15,474 nucleotides of DNA from Flammeovirgaceae bacterium UBA4659 (GTDB taxonomy: Bacteria > Bacteroidota > Bacteroidia > Cytophagales > Cyclobacteriaceae). The stretch spans positions 1 to 15,474 of the forward strand of contig DHLV01000029.1 of the NCBI GenBank assembly GCA_002405445.1. The letters are read 5' to 3'. How positions within the stretch are numbered: the first letter of the stretch is position 1; every line of letters starts with the position of its first letter. A program made the translations under genes and the position numbers. The notes below the pieces were generated by a model. That model searched no databases and was not told the DNA's origin. It was given only the letters and a program-made list of their open reading frames with translations. Shown piece after piece: positions 1-6,070 of this stretch.

Positions 1-778
1 CGTTTATCTCATTATTTGTCTTGCCCGCATACATCTTGCTATCATTTTGATAGTCTTTGGGCAGAATCACGAGGTTCGTATCGAGGTTTTCGCCTTTTTC
101 CGTGATGTGCAATTCATGGTCGCGTTTTAATTCAAACAACTCGTCAATTTGCTTTCGCTTCCACATGCGTAAAGTCCATTTGTTTTTGGTGGAGTCCCAC
201 TGAATGTTTTCAGCCGAAAGCTTTTCAATCAGTCGATCTTTGTCGAAACGTTCAAGCGAAAATTGATAGCCGGTGTTCGACTGGTTGTTGTAGTTCTGGA
301 TAAAAAGATAAACGTTTGGCGCTACCTGCATGTGTACATTGCGCTTGTCGTAGTAATACTTGTTTTGGAAATAAGTCATTTCAAACACCAGCCGGTCGTT
401 GTTAGATTTCGGAATAATCCAGCCATTCAAAAAGAAACTCAAGATCGCCAAAATGGTGGCAGCGTAAAAATAAGGACGCAGGAACCTGCGGAAGCTGGCA
501 CCGCTGCTAAGGATAGCGATGATCTCTGTGCGTGTCGCTAGGCGGGAGGTCACAAAAATCACAGCAATAAAGATGGTGATGGGCGACAGGAAGCCGGCTA
601 TCCACACGGTAAAGTCCAGGTAGTAGGCAAGGATTGCTTCGCGGGTGAGTTTGAACTGAACAAATTTGTCTATTTTCTCTGTTACATCAATCACGCAAAT
701 GATCGCCTCAAACATCAGCACCACAAAAAAGAATGTGGAGAGGATTTTTTTGAGAATATAGCGGTCGAGTATAGTCAT
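1..778 (-). CDS. LptF/LptG (YjgP/YjgQ) family permease, 3' end off window
   Basis: Reverse-strand reading from ATG at 778 stays open for 259 codons to the left edge, so only the N-terminal part is present. The visible protein begins MTILDRYILKKILSTFFFVV and has three likely membrane helices (about residues 14-32, 57-76 and 103-121). Between helices 2 and 3 lies the family's typical stretch TRTEIIAILSSGASFRRF (83-99), followed by a soluble periplasmic (beta-jellyroll) region from about residue 122. Known role of the family: inner-membrane half of the LptB2FG ABC transporter that extracts LPS and feeds it to the Lpt bridge. The sequence does not tell LptF from LptG. It follows tgt on the same strand after a 59-base gap holding a heptamer repeat, so it is probably co-transcribed with tgt. 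Family assignment is firm; the exact subunit is not. Confidence 0.9.
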   Translation of the reverse strand, partial: MTILDRYILKKILSTFFFVVLMFEAIICVIDVTEKIDKFVQFKLTREAILAYYLDFTVWIAGFLSPITIFIAVIFVTSRLATRTEIIAILSSGASFRRFLRPYFYAATILAILSFFLNGWIIPKSNNDRLVFEMTYFQNKYYYDKRNVHMQVAPNVYLFIQNYNNQSNTGYQFSLERFDKDRLIEKLSAENIQWDSTKNKWTLRMWKRKQIDELFELKRDHELHITEKGENLDTNLVILPKDYQNDSKMYAGKTNNEIN

Positions 779-780
779 TG

Positions 781-828
781 GTCGATAGTCGATATTCCAT
801 AGTGCCATCGACTATGGACTATGGACTG
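781..828. repeat. Heptamer repeat patch with imperfect inverted repeat
   Basis: Between the tgt stop and the permease start the minus strand reads as three tandem heptamers AGTCCAT, AGTCCAT, AGTCGAT, then a short spacer and two heptamers in the opposite sense (TATCGAC, CTATCGA). On the plus strand ATAGTCGAT (785-793) pairs perfectly with ATCGACTAT (807-815) across 13 bases. The stem extends outward by GTC/GAC (781-783 / 817-819) past one G-G mismatch. No T-run follows on either strand, so a standard intrinsic terminator is unlikely. It could be a processing or regulatory hairpin between tgt and the permease, or simply a dispersed intergenic repeat. Confidence 0.7.
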
Positions 829-837
829 GATTTAATC

Positions 838-1968
838 TTAAAGTCTAGCTGTTACTGTTTTCACCATTTTGTTTTTCCACTCCGTAAATGTCCCCTCTTC
901 AATCTTTTGCCGTGCTTGGCGAACCAGCCAAAGATAGAAGGTCAGGTTGTGGATAGAGGCAATTTGCGCGCCCAAAATTTCTTTTGAGATAATCAAGTGC
1001 CTCAAATAGGCCTTTGAATAGAAAGTACTGACGTACCCGCCAACGGCCGGATCAATTGGCGTGTGGTCATCCTTCCACTTTTCGTTGCGTATGTTCATGA
1101 TGCCTTCGCTGGTAAATAACATACCATTGCGGGCATTGCGGGTGGGCATCACGCAATCAAACATGTCAATGCCCAAGGCGATGCATTCTAAAATGTTTTC
1201 AGGCGTGCCCACGCCCATTAAATAACGCGGTTTGTCGGCAGGTAAAATACTGCAGACTAAGTCGGTCATCTCGTACATCATTTCGTGCGGTTCGCCCACC
1301 GAAAGCCCTCCGATGGCGTTACCCATTTGCTGTTGGTTGGCAATAAACTCGGCCGACTGCTGCCGAAGGTCTTTGTAGACACTGCCCTGCACAATCGGGA
1401 ACAGGGCTTGCGAGTATCCGTACTTTGATTCTGTGCTGTGTACGCGGGTTATACATCTTTTGAGCCAGCGGTGGGTAAGGTGCATCGACTTCTTCGCATA
1501 GTCGTATTCGCAGGGGTAGGGTGTACACTCATCGAATGCCATGATGATGTCTGCACCGATGGAACGTTCAATGTCCATCACCCCCTCTGGTGTAAAGGTG
1601 TGTTTGGAGCCATCGATGTGTGACTTGAAGATGACGCCCTCTTCGGTGATTTTTCGGTTGGCACCGAGTGAATAGACCTGATACCCGCCACTATCTGTAA
1701 GAATAGGCCGGTCCCATCCATTGAATCTGTGCAGCCCGCCAGCTTTTTCTAAAACTTCCAAGCCCGGGCGGAGGTATAGGTGGTAGGTGTTGCCTAAAAT
1801 GATTTTCGCGTCTATGTCGTTCTTTAGTTCGCGTTGGTGCACAGCCTTAACAGATCCTGCTGTGCCCACCGGCATGAAGATGGGTGTCGGTATTTCGCCA
1901 TGGTCTGTGACGATCGTGCCGGTGCGAGCGTTCGAGTGCGCGTCAGTTTTGGAGAGGCTGAATTGCAT
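838..1968 (-). CDS. tgt: tRNA-guanine transglycosylase (queuine/preQ1 tRNA-ribosyltransferase)
   Basis: A 376-residue protein, the normal length for bacterial Tgt, which swaps guanine-34 for preQ1 in tRNAs with GUN anticodons during queuosine synthesis. Family landmarks are in order: ILGNTYHL (57-64), TDSGGYQVYSL (91-101, catalytic D92), ADIIMAFDECTPYP (139-152), IVQGS (192-196), GGLSVGEP (220-227), YLMGVGTPE (249-257) and FDCVMPTRNARNG (270-282, nucleophile D271). Odd point: the zinc site is degraded. Where characterised Tgt proteins have CxCxxC before the (S)(R/K)AY motif, this one has V309, G311 and S314; only the histidine (H340) remains. ATG at 1968 starts 36 bases after the isochorismate synthase stop, and a TAnnTTTG element ends 8 bases before it, suggesting a leaderless mRNA. 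Identity is certain; zinc-free folding is inference. Confidence 0.95.
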   Translation of the reverse strand: MQFSLSKTDAHSNARTGTIVTDHGEIPTPIFMPVGTAGSVKAVHQRELKNDIDAKIILGNTYHLYLRPGLEVLEKAGGLHRFNGWDRPILTDSGGYQVYSLGANRKITEEGVIFKSHIDGSKHTFTPEGVMDIERSIGADIIMAFDECTPYPCEYDYAKKSMHLTHRWLKRCITRVHSTESKYGYSQALFPIVQGSVYKDLRQQSAEFIANQQQMGNAIGGLSVGEPHEMMYEMTDLVCSILPADKPRYLMGVGTPENILECIALGIDMFDCVMPTRNARNGMLFTSEGIMNIRNEKWKDDHTPIDPAVGGYVSTFYSKAYLRHLIISKEILGAQIASIHNLTFYLWLVRQARQKIEEGTFTEWKNKMVKTVTARL

Positions 1969-1975
1969 GTGGCCG

Positions 1976-2008
1976 CAAAGGTAAACGATGGCCTGCTGGA
2001 AACGTCAA
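1976..2008 (-). promoter_or_regulatory. Bacteroidota-type promoter for tgt
   Basis: On the minus strand TACCTTTG (1983 down to 1976) matches the Bacteroidota -7 consensus TAnnTTTG exactly. A TTG at 2008-2006 lies 22 bases upstream, within the usual -33 spacing, and falls in the last codons of the isochorismate synthase gene. Transcription would be expected to start about 7 bases after the element, at 1968-1970, essentially on the tgt ATG (1968), leaving no room for a ribosome-binding site. Consensus match only; no experimental support. Confidence 0.5.
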
Positions 2009-3177
2009 CGGATGAGTGTTTTCAACCCTTTCATTTTCATTTCTGTCTCCAGGAATTCTTTTTCCGGATCAGAATCGGTGGTGATACCAGCCCCGGCATA
2101 CAGGCGCACCGATTTTTCGAGGAGTTGCAGACACCGGAGGTTCACATAAAGGTGGCTTTCCTGCTCAAAGTTGACAGGGCCAAGGAAGCCGCTGTATAAC
2201 TCGCGGTGATAGCCTTCGTTTGATTTTAAGAACTCCAATGCATTATCTAATGGCATGCCACACACCGCTGAGGTAGGATGCAACAACTTTAACATCACCG
2301 AGCCAAGTTGTGGAAAATTGATGTCGCTTGTGTTTACCTCATATTCGGTTTTCAGGTGCATGACGTTGCCTGCCACCACCGTTTTGGGTCCATGCTCGGC
2401 ATACTCCCTCACCCTGATTTTCTTAAAACAGTTGATGATGTACCTGCTTACCAATGCCTGTTCCTCAATCTCTTTCTGTGTCCATGCCACCGACTTCAAA
2501 TCAACGGAAGGTGAGTAAGGCTGGGTGCCCGCCAGCGCATGGGTTTTAAATTTTGCATGCTTGTCGATGCTGACCAGCAATTCGGGTGTCGCCCCTAGCC
2601 ATGTGCCGGTTGCCTGTGACGATACCAACGATACCATTGCCGCGGGGTGAAGTTCGCACAGCCGGTGAAATGCATCCAACACATCAAAATCATCAGAATA
2701 CGGTACCTCTTCAAATCGTGATGGAACCACTTTTTCAAAATGTCCTTGATCAATGGCGGCCTTGGCTTTCGTTACGAGTTGTAGATAAGAACCGACACAA
2801 GTCGATGTGGGCGTGTTCTTATAAAATGGTGGCTGGTGGTGGCGGTTTCCCGTTTCATTATTTTCTGCCATAAGCCAGCTGTCCGGATCGTTTTGCCCAT
2901 GCCACTTGCCTTCGGCAAAACGGAAGACTTCATCTGCGCGGAAAAAAAATTTTAACTCGTCAGGCAAAAAGGGCGAAACCAAAAAGCCGGGCGTACAATC
3001 CTCCAAGTTCACCTCAGAAATTTCCGCTGTTCCGCTGTTGCACACCATTAGTACTTTTTCATTACAAAACGGTTTTCGCCATAATGTAAATGCACCACCA
3101 TGCTCCAGTATGTTTGCTGTGATTCGGTGAATCGCCTCCTTTTCTCCAATTGTTGGTAGTGTAACGGTTTCCTTCAT
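2005..3177 (-). CDS. menF: Isochorismate synthase (chorismate-binding enzyme)
   Basis: A 390-residue member of the chorismate-binding family (MenF/EntC/DhbC type), which isomerises chorismate to isochorismate, the entry step to menaquinone. The conserved C-terminal half is complete: HFEKVVPSR (147-154, with the general-base lysine K149), GTWLGATPELL (191-201), ALAGTQP (214-220), KEIEEQ (235-240, acid E239), VMHLKTEYE (272-280), HPTSAVCGMP (300-309), ELYSGFLG (326-333) and AGAGITTDSDPEKEFLETE (361-379, Mg2+ region). The N-terminal 130 residues are less conserved, as usual in the family. The start overlaps the menI stop in an ATGA junction, so the two are translationally coupled. That pairing favours menaquinone over a siderophore role. 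No other men gene is visible. Anthranilate or aminodeoxychorismate synthase is less likely given the motifs and the neighbour. Confidence 0.88.
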   Translation of the reverse strand: MKETVTLPTIGEKEAIHRITANILEHGGAFTLWRKPFCNEKVLMVCNSGTAEISEVNLEDCTPGFLVSPFLPDELKFFFRADEVFRFAEGKWHGQNDPDSWLMAENNETGNRHHQPPFYKNTPTSTCVGSYLQLVTKAKAAIDQGHFEKVVPSRFEEVPYSDDFDVLDAFHRLCELHPAAMVSLVSSQATGTWLGATPELLVSIDKHAKFKTHALAGTQPYSPSVDLKSVAWTQKEIEEQALVSRYIINCFKKIRVREYAEHGPKTVVAGNVMHLKTEYEVNTSDINFPQLGSVMLKLLHPTSAVCGMPLDNALEFLKSNEGYHRELYSGFLGPVNFEQESHLYVNLRCLQLLEKSVRLYAGAGITTDSDPEKEFLETEMKMKGLKTLIR

Positions 3178-3599
3178 CTCCTGTCAATTATCGCCATTGT
3201 AATTCGGCTGATGCATATAATTTCTTTCGCTTCGTTGGTGATGCGAATTTCCCACACGTGCGTTTTCTTGCCGATGTGAATGGGCTTGGCTGTGCCATAC
3301 ACAAAACCACTTTTTACCGACTTAATGTGGTTAGCATTGATCTCCAAGCCAACGCAGTATTGTGTGTTCATGTCGATGCAACACGTAGCCGCTACACTCC
3401 CAAGTGTTTCAGCCAACGCAACTGAAGCTCCTCCATGTAACAATCCAAGTGGCTGATGGGTTCGATGGTCCACCGGCATTTTTGCCTCTATATGGTCGAC
3501 ACCGATATGGGTGAACTCTATTCCAATGTGCGCCACCATGGTCTGAGCCGACATTTTGTTTAACGTTGCCAGCGTAGGATTTGCTTTGAAGATAGACAT
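3174..3599 (-). CDS. menI: Hotdog-fold thioesterase, probable DHNA-CoA hydrolase
   Basis: A 141-residue single hotdog domain that resembles E. coli YdiI/MenI over its whole length. Shared features include TMVAHIGIEFTHIG (20-33), MPVDHRTHQPLGLLHGGAS (41-59) and ALAETLGS (61-68). E64 is the expected catalytic carboxylate and H55-G56-G57 the substrate-binding turn. MenI hydrolyses 1,4-dihydroxy-2-naphthoyl-CoA to DHNA late in menaquinone synthesis. The overlap with the isochorismate synthase gene (ATGA at 3174-3177) supports this role over a general PaaI-type housekeeping thioesterase. It is divergent from the histidine phosphatase gene on the other side. I found no clear TAnnTTTG promoter in the short upstream gap, so its promoter may lie inside the phosphatase gene. 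Confidence 0.85.
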   Translation of the reverse strand: MSIFKANPTLATLNKMSAQTMVAHIGIEFTHIGVDHIEAKMPVDHRTHQPLGLLHGGASVALAETLGSVAATCCIDMNTQYCVGLEINANHIKSVKSGFVYGTAKPIHIGKKTHVWEIRITNEAKEIICISRITMAIIDRR

Positions 3600-3638
3600 G
3601 GGGCAGTTTGCCGGGGTAGTTAGTTCAACTATTTCCTT

Positions 3639-3646
3639 TATTTTTG
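3639..3646 (+). promoter_or_regulatory. Candidate -7 element (TATTTTTG) for the histidine phosphatase gene
   Basis: TATTTTTG matches TAnnTTTG exactly. Transcription would start near 3653, which rules out the TTG at 3644 as start codon (it lies inside the element) and points to the TTG at 3677. No convincing -33 TTG is present at 17-23 bases spacing. Confidence 0.45.
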
Positions 3647-3676
3647 CGCGCTTTCGAGCAGAAAATTAGCGAGAAT

Positions 3677-4348
3677 TTGTCCACCAAAAAAATCTATATC
3701 ATCCGCCACGGGCAAACTGATTTTAACTTGCGCGGCATTGTGCAGGGCAGTGGTGTTAACTCAAGCTTGAACGACACCGGTCGTGCGCAGGCAAACGCTT
3801 TTTTTCAAGCTTATCAGCACATTGGATTCGACAAGGTTTATACTTCTACGCTTAGGCGCACGTGTGAGTCTGTACAGCAGTTTATTGATCAGGGTGTACC
3901 CTACGAAATGCTGGAGGGCCTGAATGAAATAAGTTGGGGATTGCGTGAGGGCAAAGAAATTACACCTGAAGAAGATGCCTACTACCATTGGATGTTACAA
4001 GAGTGGAAGAGGGGGAATACGTTCCAGCGGATAGAGGGTGGTGAAAGCCCTGATGATGTGTTGAAACGCCAAAAAGTGGCCATGCAATACATGATGAAGA
4101 ATGAATGGGAAAAAACGGTTTTGATCTGCATGCATGGCCGCGCCCTTCGTATTCTGCTTTGCCAGTTGTTGAATTACCCTCTGCACAGCATGGATACCTT
4201 TGAGCACCAAAATCTTAGTTTGTATCAGCTTGACTACACAGGCTCCATTTTCGCAGTAAAACGGCACAACGATACCAGCCATCTCACTCAAATTCACCTG
4301 CCGAACGAGACGGAATCAGTGGCGAGAATGCAGCGGTCTGTATCATGA
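3677..4348 (+). CDS. Histidine phosphatase family protein (phosphoglycerate-mutase-like)
   Basis: A branch-1 histidine phosphatase of 223 residues from the TTG at 3677 (234 if the upstream TTG at 3644 were used). Shortly after the start comes IYIIRHGQTDFN, with the phospho-accepting histidine in RHG. Further on are YTSTLRRTCES, the catalytic acid region NEISWGLREGKE, and the second histidine in CMHGRALRILL. There is no in-frame ATG before the RHG motif, so a TTG start is needed. The 3677 start is preferred because the -7 promoter element covers 3644. Substrate cannot be read from sequence: members include cofactor-dependent phosphoglycerate mutases, alpha-ribazole phosphatase and many broad phosphatases, and the length fits the latter kind. 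The gene ends four bases before the convergent small-gene remnant. Confidence 0.83.
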   Translation: MSTKKIYIIRHGQTDFNLRGIVQGSGVNSSLNDTGRAQANAFFQAYQHIGFDKVYTSTLRRTCESVQQFIDQGVPYEMLEGLNEISWGLREGKEITPEEDAYYHWMLQEWKRGNTFQRIEGGESPDDVLKRQKVAMQYMMKNEWEKTVLICMHGRALRILLCQLLNYPLHSMDTFEHQNLSLYQLDYTGSIFAVKRHNDTSHLTQIHLPNETESVARMQRSVS

Positions 4349-4352
4349 CCGC

Positions 4353-4551
4353 TTACCTGGCGCACAAGATAATGATCAACCCGAGGGCAAGATAGAAACA
4401 AGTACCGCCCGCTACCAACCAGATTTTCTTCACACTGCTTCGCTGCGAGTTGTAAAACAGAGTAACCCATTAATACCACCATGAGCTACCGGTAGAAAGG
4501 CCCCAACAAGAAGACCACCGGATATCGGTCAAAAAAATCTTGTTTCGTCAT
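4353..4551 (-). pseudogene. Frameshifted gene for a small two-helix membrane protein
   Basis: ATG at 4551 lies seven bases after the TPR gene stop and begins MTKQDFFDRYPVVFLLG, but the frame ends at TAG (4488-4486) after 21 codons. A second frame carries a convincing C-terminus, from about 4462 to TAA at 4355-4353: FYNSQRSSVKKIW followed by a hydrophobic helix ending LIIILCAR. A third frame bridges them with AFLPVAHGGINGLL. The interval is 199 bases, one more than a multiple of three, consistent with net +1 or -2 indels in an ancestral product of about 66 residues. The tight fit at both ends (TPR stop upstream, phosphatase stop downstream) argues that this was a real gene. Alternatives: sequencing error, or two unrelated tiny ORFs. 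I do not recognise the family. Confidence 0.5.
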
Positions 4552-4558
4552 CGGAGGT

Positions 4559-6070
4559 TTATCCCTTCGATGCATTTTTGATTTGATCTAATGCAAATTT
4601 GGCCTTGCTGTCAATGCTGTTTTTATATTCGTGCCTTTTGTAGGCCAGCGCTTGCTCAAAGTATTTTTTTGCCTGTAAATAATCCTTTTGGTCTTGTGCA
4701 ATATAGCCCAACTGCAAAGCTGAGTTTGGGGCAAAGTACCAGGGGTTGTCCTTTGTGAAAGCGATGCATTGCAAATACAGTGATTTTGCTGTTTGAATAT
4801 CTTGGGTTTTGTGTGCCAGGCGGGCCTTGCGGTATAAAAACTCGGCTTGTTCTTTTTTGGTGTTCAATTCTGTGGCACCAATGGATTGTAAAACGGCTTT
4901 GGCTTGTTCATAGTATCCGCCATCTGTGGCGAACCGCGCCTGTAGCAACTTCGGGTCAGGCATTTGAGTTTCTTCCAATTGCCTGGCAGCATATTTATCT
5001 GGCTCGGCCGATTCTTTGCCAACGGTTTTGGCTTTTTCAAAATTGATTTTTGAATTATTGACATCGTTCAAAAGCCAATAACAGATCGCGACCTTGTAAA
5101 ATGAATCTTTTTTGAAAGACTGGCTTCGGTAGCCTTTTTGGAACTTTTGGTAGTACGTAATTGCTTTTAGGTATTCTCCCTTCTGTAACAAGGCATCACC
5201 GTGTAAATAGTCAGCGTAATACACAGGCAGGCCTTGGTTGTTCTTCTCCAATGTTTGAAATAGCTCCAGTGCTTTTTCTGTTTGCGAATCTTTCATCAAC
5301 ATATTGATCGCAATAAAAAGGCCCAGCCTGTTCTCCGGTTGTTCCTTGAGGTACTCGAGCATACCTTTGGATGCCTCGCCAAAGAACTGGTTGATAAAAC
5401 CTTTGATCGTAAAGAGAAGAATTGTGGCTTCCTGGTGGAGCGAGGATTTTGAGTTTTTCAAGTCTGTCAGTTGTTTTTGCCCCATAGCTACGGAGCCACG
5501 CATGCCAAGCAGGCTCATAAACCACGCGTACTTTTCCGGTATTGAACCCAGCATTACCTGCAGTACGCCATGCGTTTTTTTGATGGGTATAAAGTCGGGG
5601 TACTTTTTGATGCAATCATGAGTGATGTTGTATGCCCTTCGAATGGCGAACACTGCGTTGAACTCTTGCCCCATGTTCAGCAGGTTGAAGCCTTTTTGCA
5701 AGTTCAACTCAGCTCGCAGAAACATTACTTCCGGGCTGGTGTCAAGTTTATCGAGCCACTCCAGACGTTGTTTGAAATTTACCTCCAGTAAGTCAAACTT
5801 TTTTGGATCTTCCGTGATGAGTACATCTATTGTCTCATTCAGAGCGAGTAAGTAGGTTTTGTAGAATTCTTGCGACTGATCAGTAACCTTCCCCAATTGG
5901 GCCATTGCTGCTTCCGGTTGCAAGTTCAGCACTAGTTGGTAGGCTCTTTGTAAATCGGGGTTGAAGTTCCAAATTTTGTCGGTGCTCCACGCGGCAATTT
6001 GGGGTATTAAAAAAAAACAGGCGATAATGCCTGCTTTTTTGACGTTTCGGTGTATGAACAGATCAGGCAA
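4559..6070 (-). CDS. Secreted/periplasmic TPR-repeat protein of unknown function
   Basis: With the TTG at 6070 as start the protein has 503 residues and opens with a short basic segment and a hydrophobic stretch (RNVKKAGIIACFFLIPQIAAWS), a good signal peptide. An ATG at 6124 would give 521 residues, but the extra part lies wholly inside the upstream gene and puts about 30 residues before the hydrophobic core, so I prefer 6070. The N-terminal half contains a conserved-looking stretch (HGVLQVMLGSIPEKYAWF) reminiscent of eukaryotic IML2/DUF3808-type helical repeats. The C-terminal half has tetratricopeptide repeats, for example YYADYLHGDALLQKGEYLKA, KAKSLYL-like helices and QLGYIAQDQKDYLQAKKYFE. 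TPRs mediate protein-protein contacts; no partner is identifiable. It is third in the Nif3 operon and overlaps the zinc-ribbon gene by eight bases. A nine-base A/T run (6009-6017) lies in the signal-peptide codons. Confidence 0.75.
   Translation of the reverse strand: MPDLFIHRNVKKAGIIACFFLIPQIAAWSTDKIWNFNPDLQRAYQLVLNLQPEAAMAQLGKVTDQSQEFYKTYLLALNETIDVLITEDPKKFDLLEVNFKQRLEWLDKLDTSPEVMFLRAELNLQKGFNLLNMGQEFNAVFAIRRAYNITHDCIKKYPDFIPIKKTHGVLQVMLGSIPEKYAWFMSLLGMRGSVAMGQKQLTDLKNSKSSLHQEATILLFTIKGFINQFFGEASKGMLEYLKEQPENRLGLFIAINMLMKDSQTEKALELFQTLEKNNQGLPVYYADYLHGDALLQKGEYLKAITYYQKFQKGYRSQSFKKDSFYKVAICYWLLNDVNNSKINFEKAKTVGKESAEPDKYAARQLEETQMPDPKLLQARFATDGGYYEQAKAVLQSIGATELNTKKEQAEFLYRKARLAHKTQDIQTAKSLYLQCIAFTKDNPWYFAPNSALQLGYIAQDQKDYLQAKKYFEQALAYKRHEYKNSIDSKAKFALDQIKNASKG

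Noticed and set aside
781..828. Heptamer inverted repeat as a CRISPR or terminator
   Set aside because: The units are 7 bases with no spacers, and no U-tract follows on either strand.
4294..4482. Minus-strand 62-residue frame overlapping the phosphatase 3' end
   Set aside because: It overlaps the conserved-strand phosphatase gene and lacks a coherent hydrophobic or family pattern. The convincing C-terminus in this interval is in another frame, reported under the frameshifted gene.
5211..5615. Alternative minus-strand 134-residue frame inside the TPR gene
   Set aside because: Same strand but out of frame with the TPR protein, whose helical repeats run continuously through the region.
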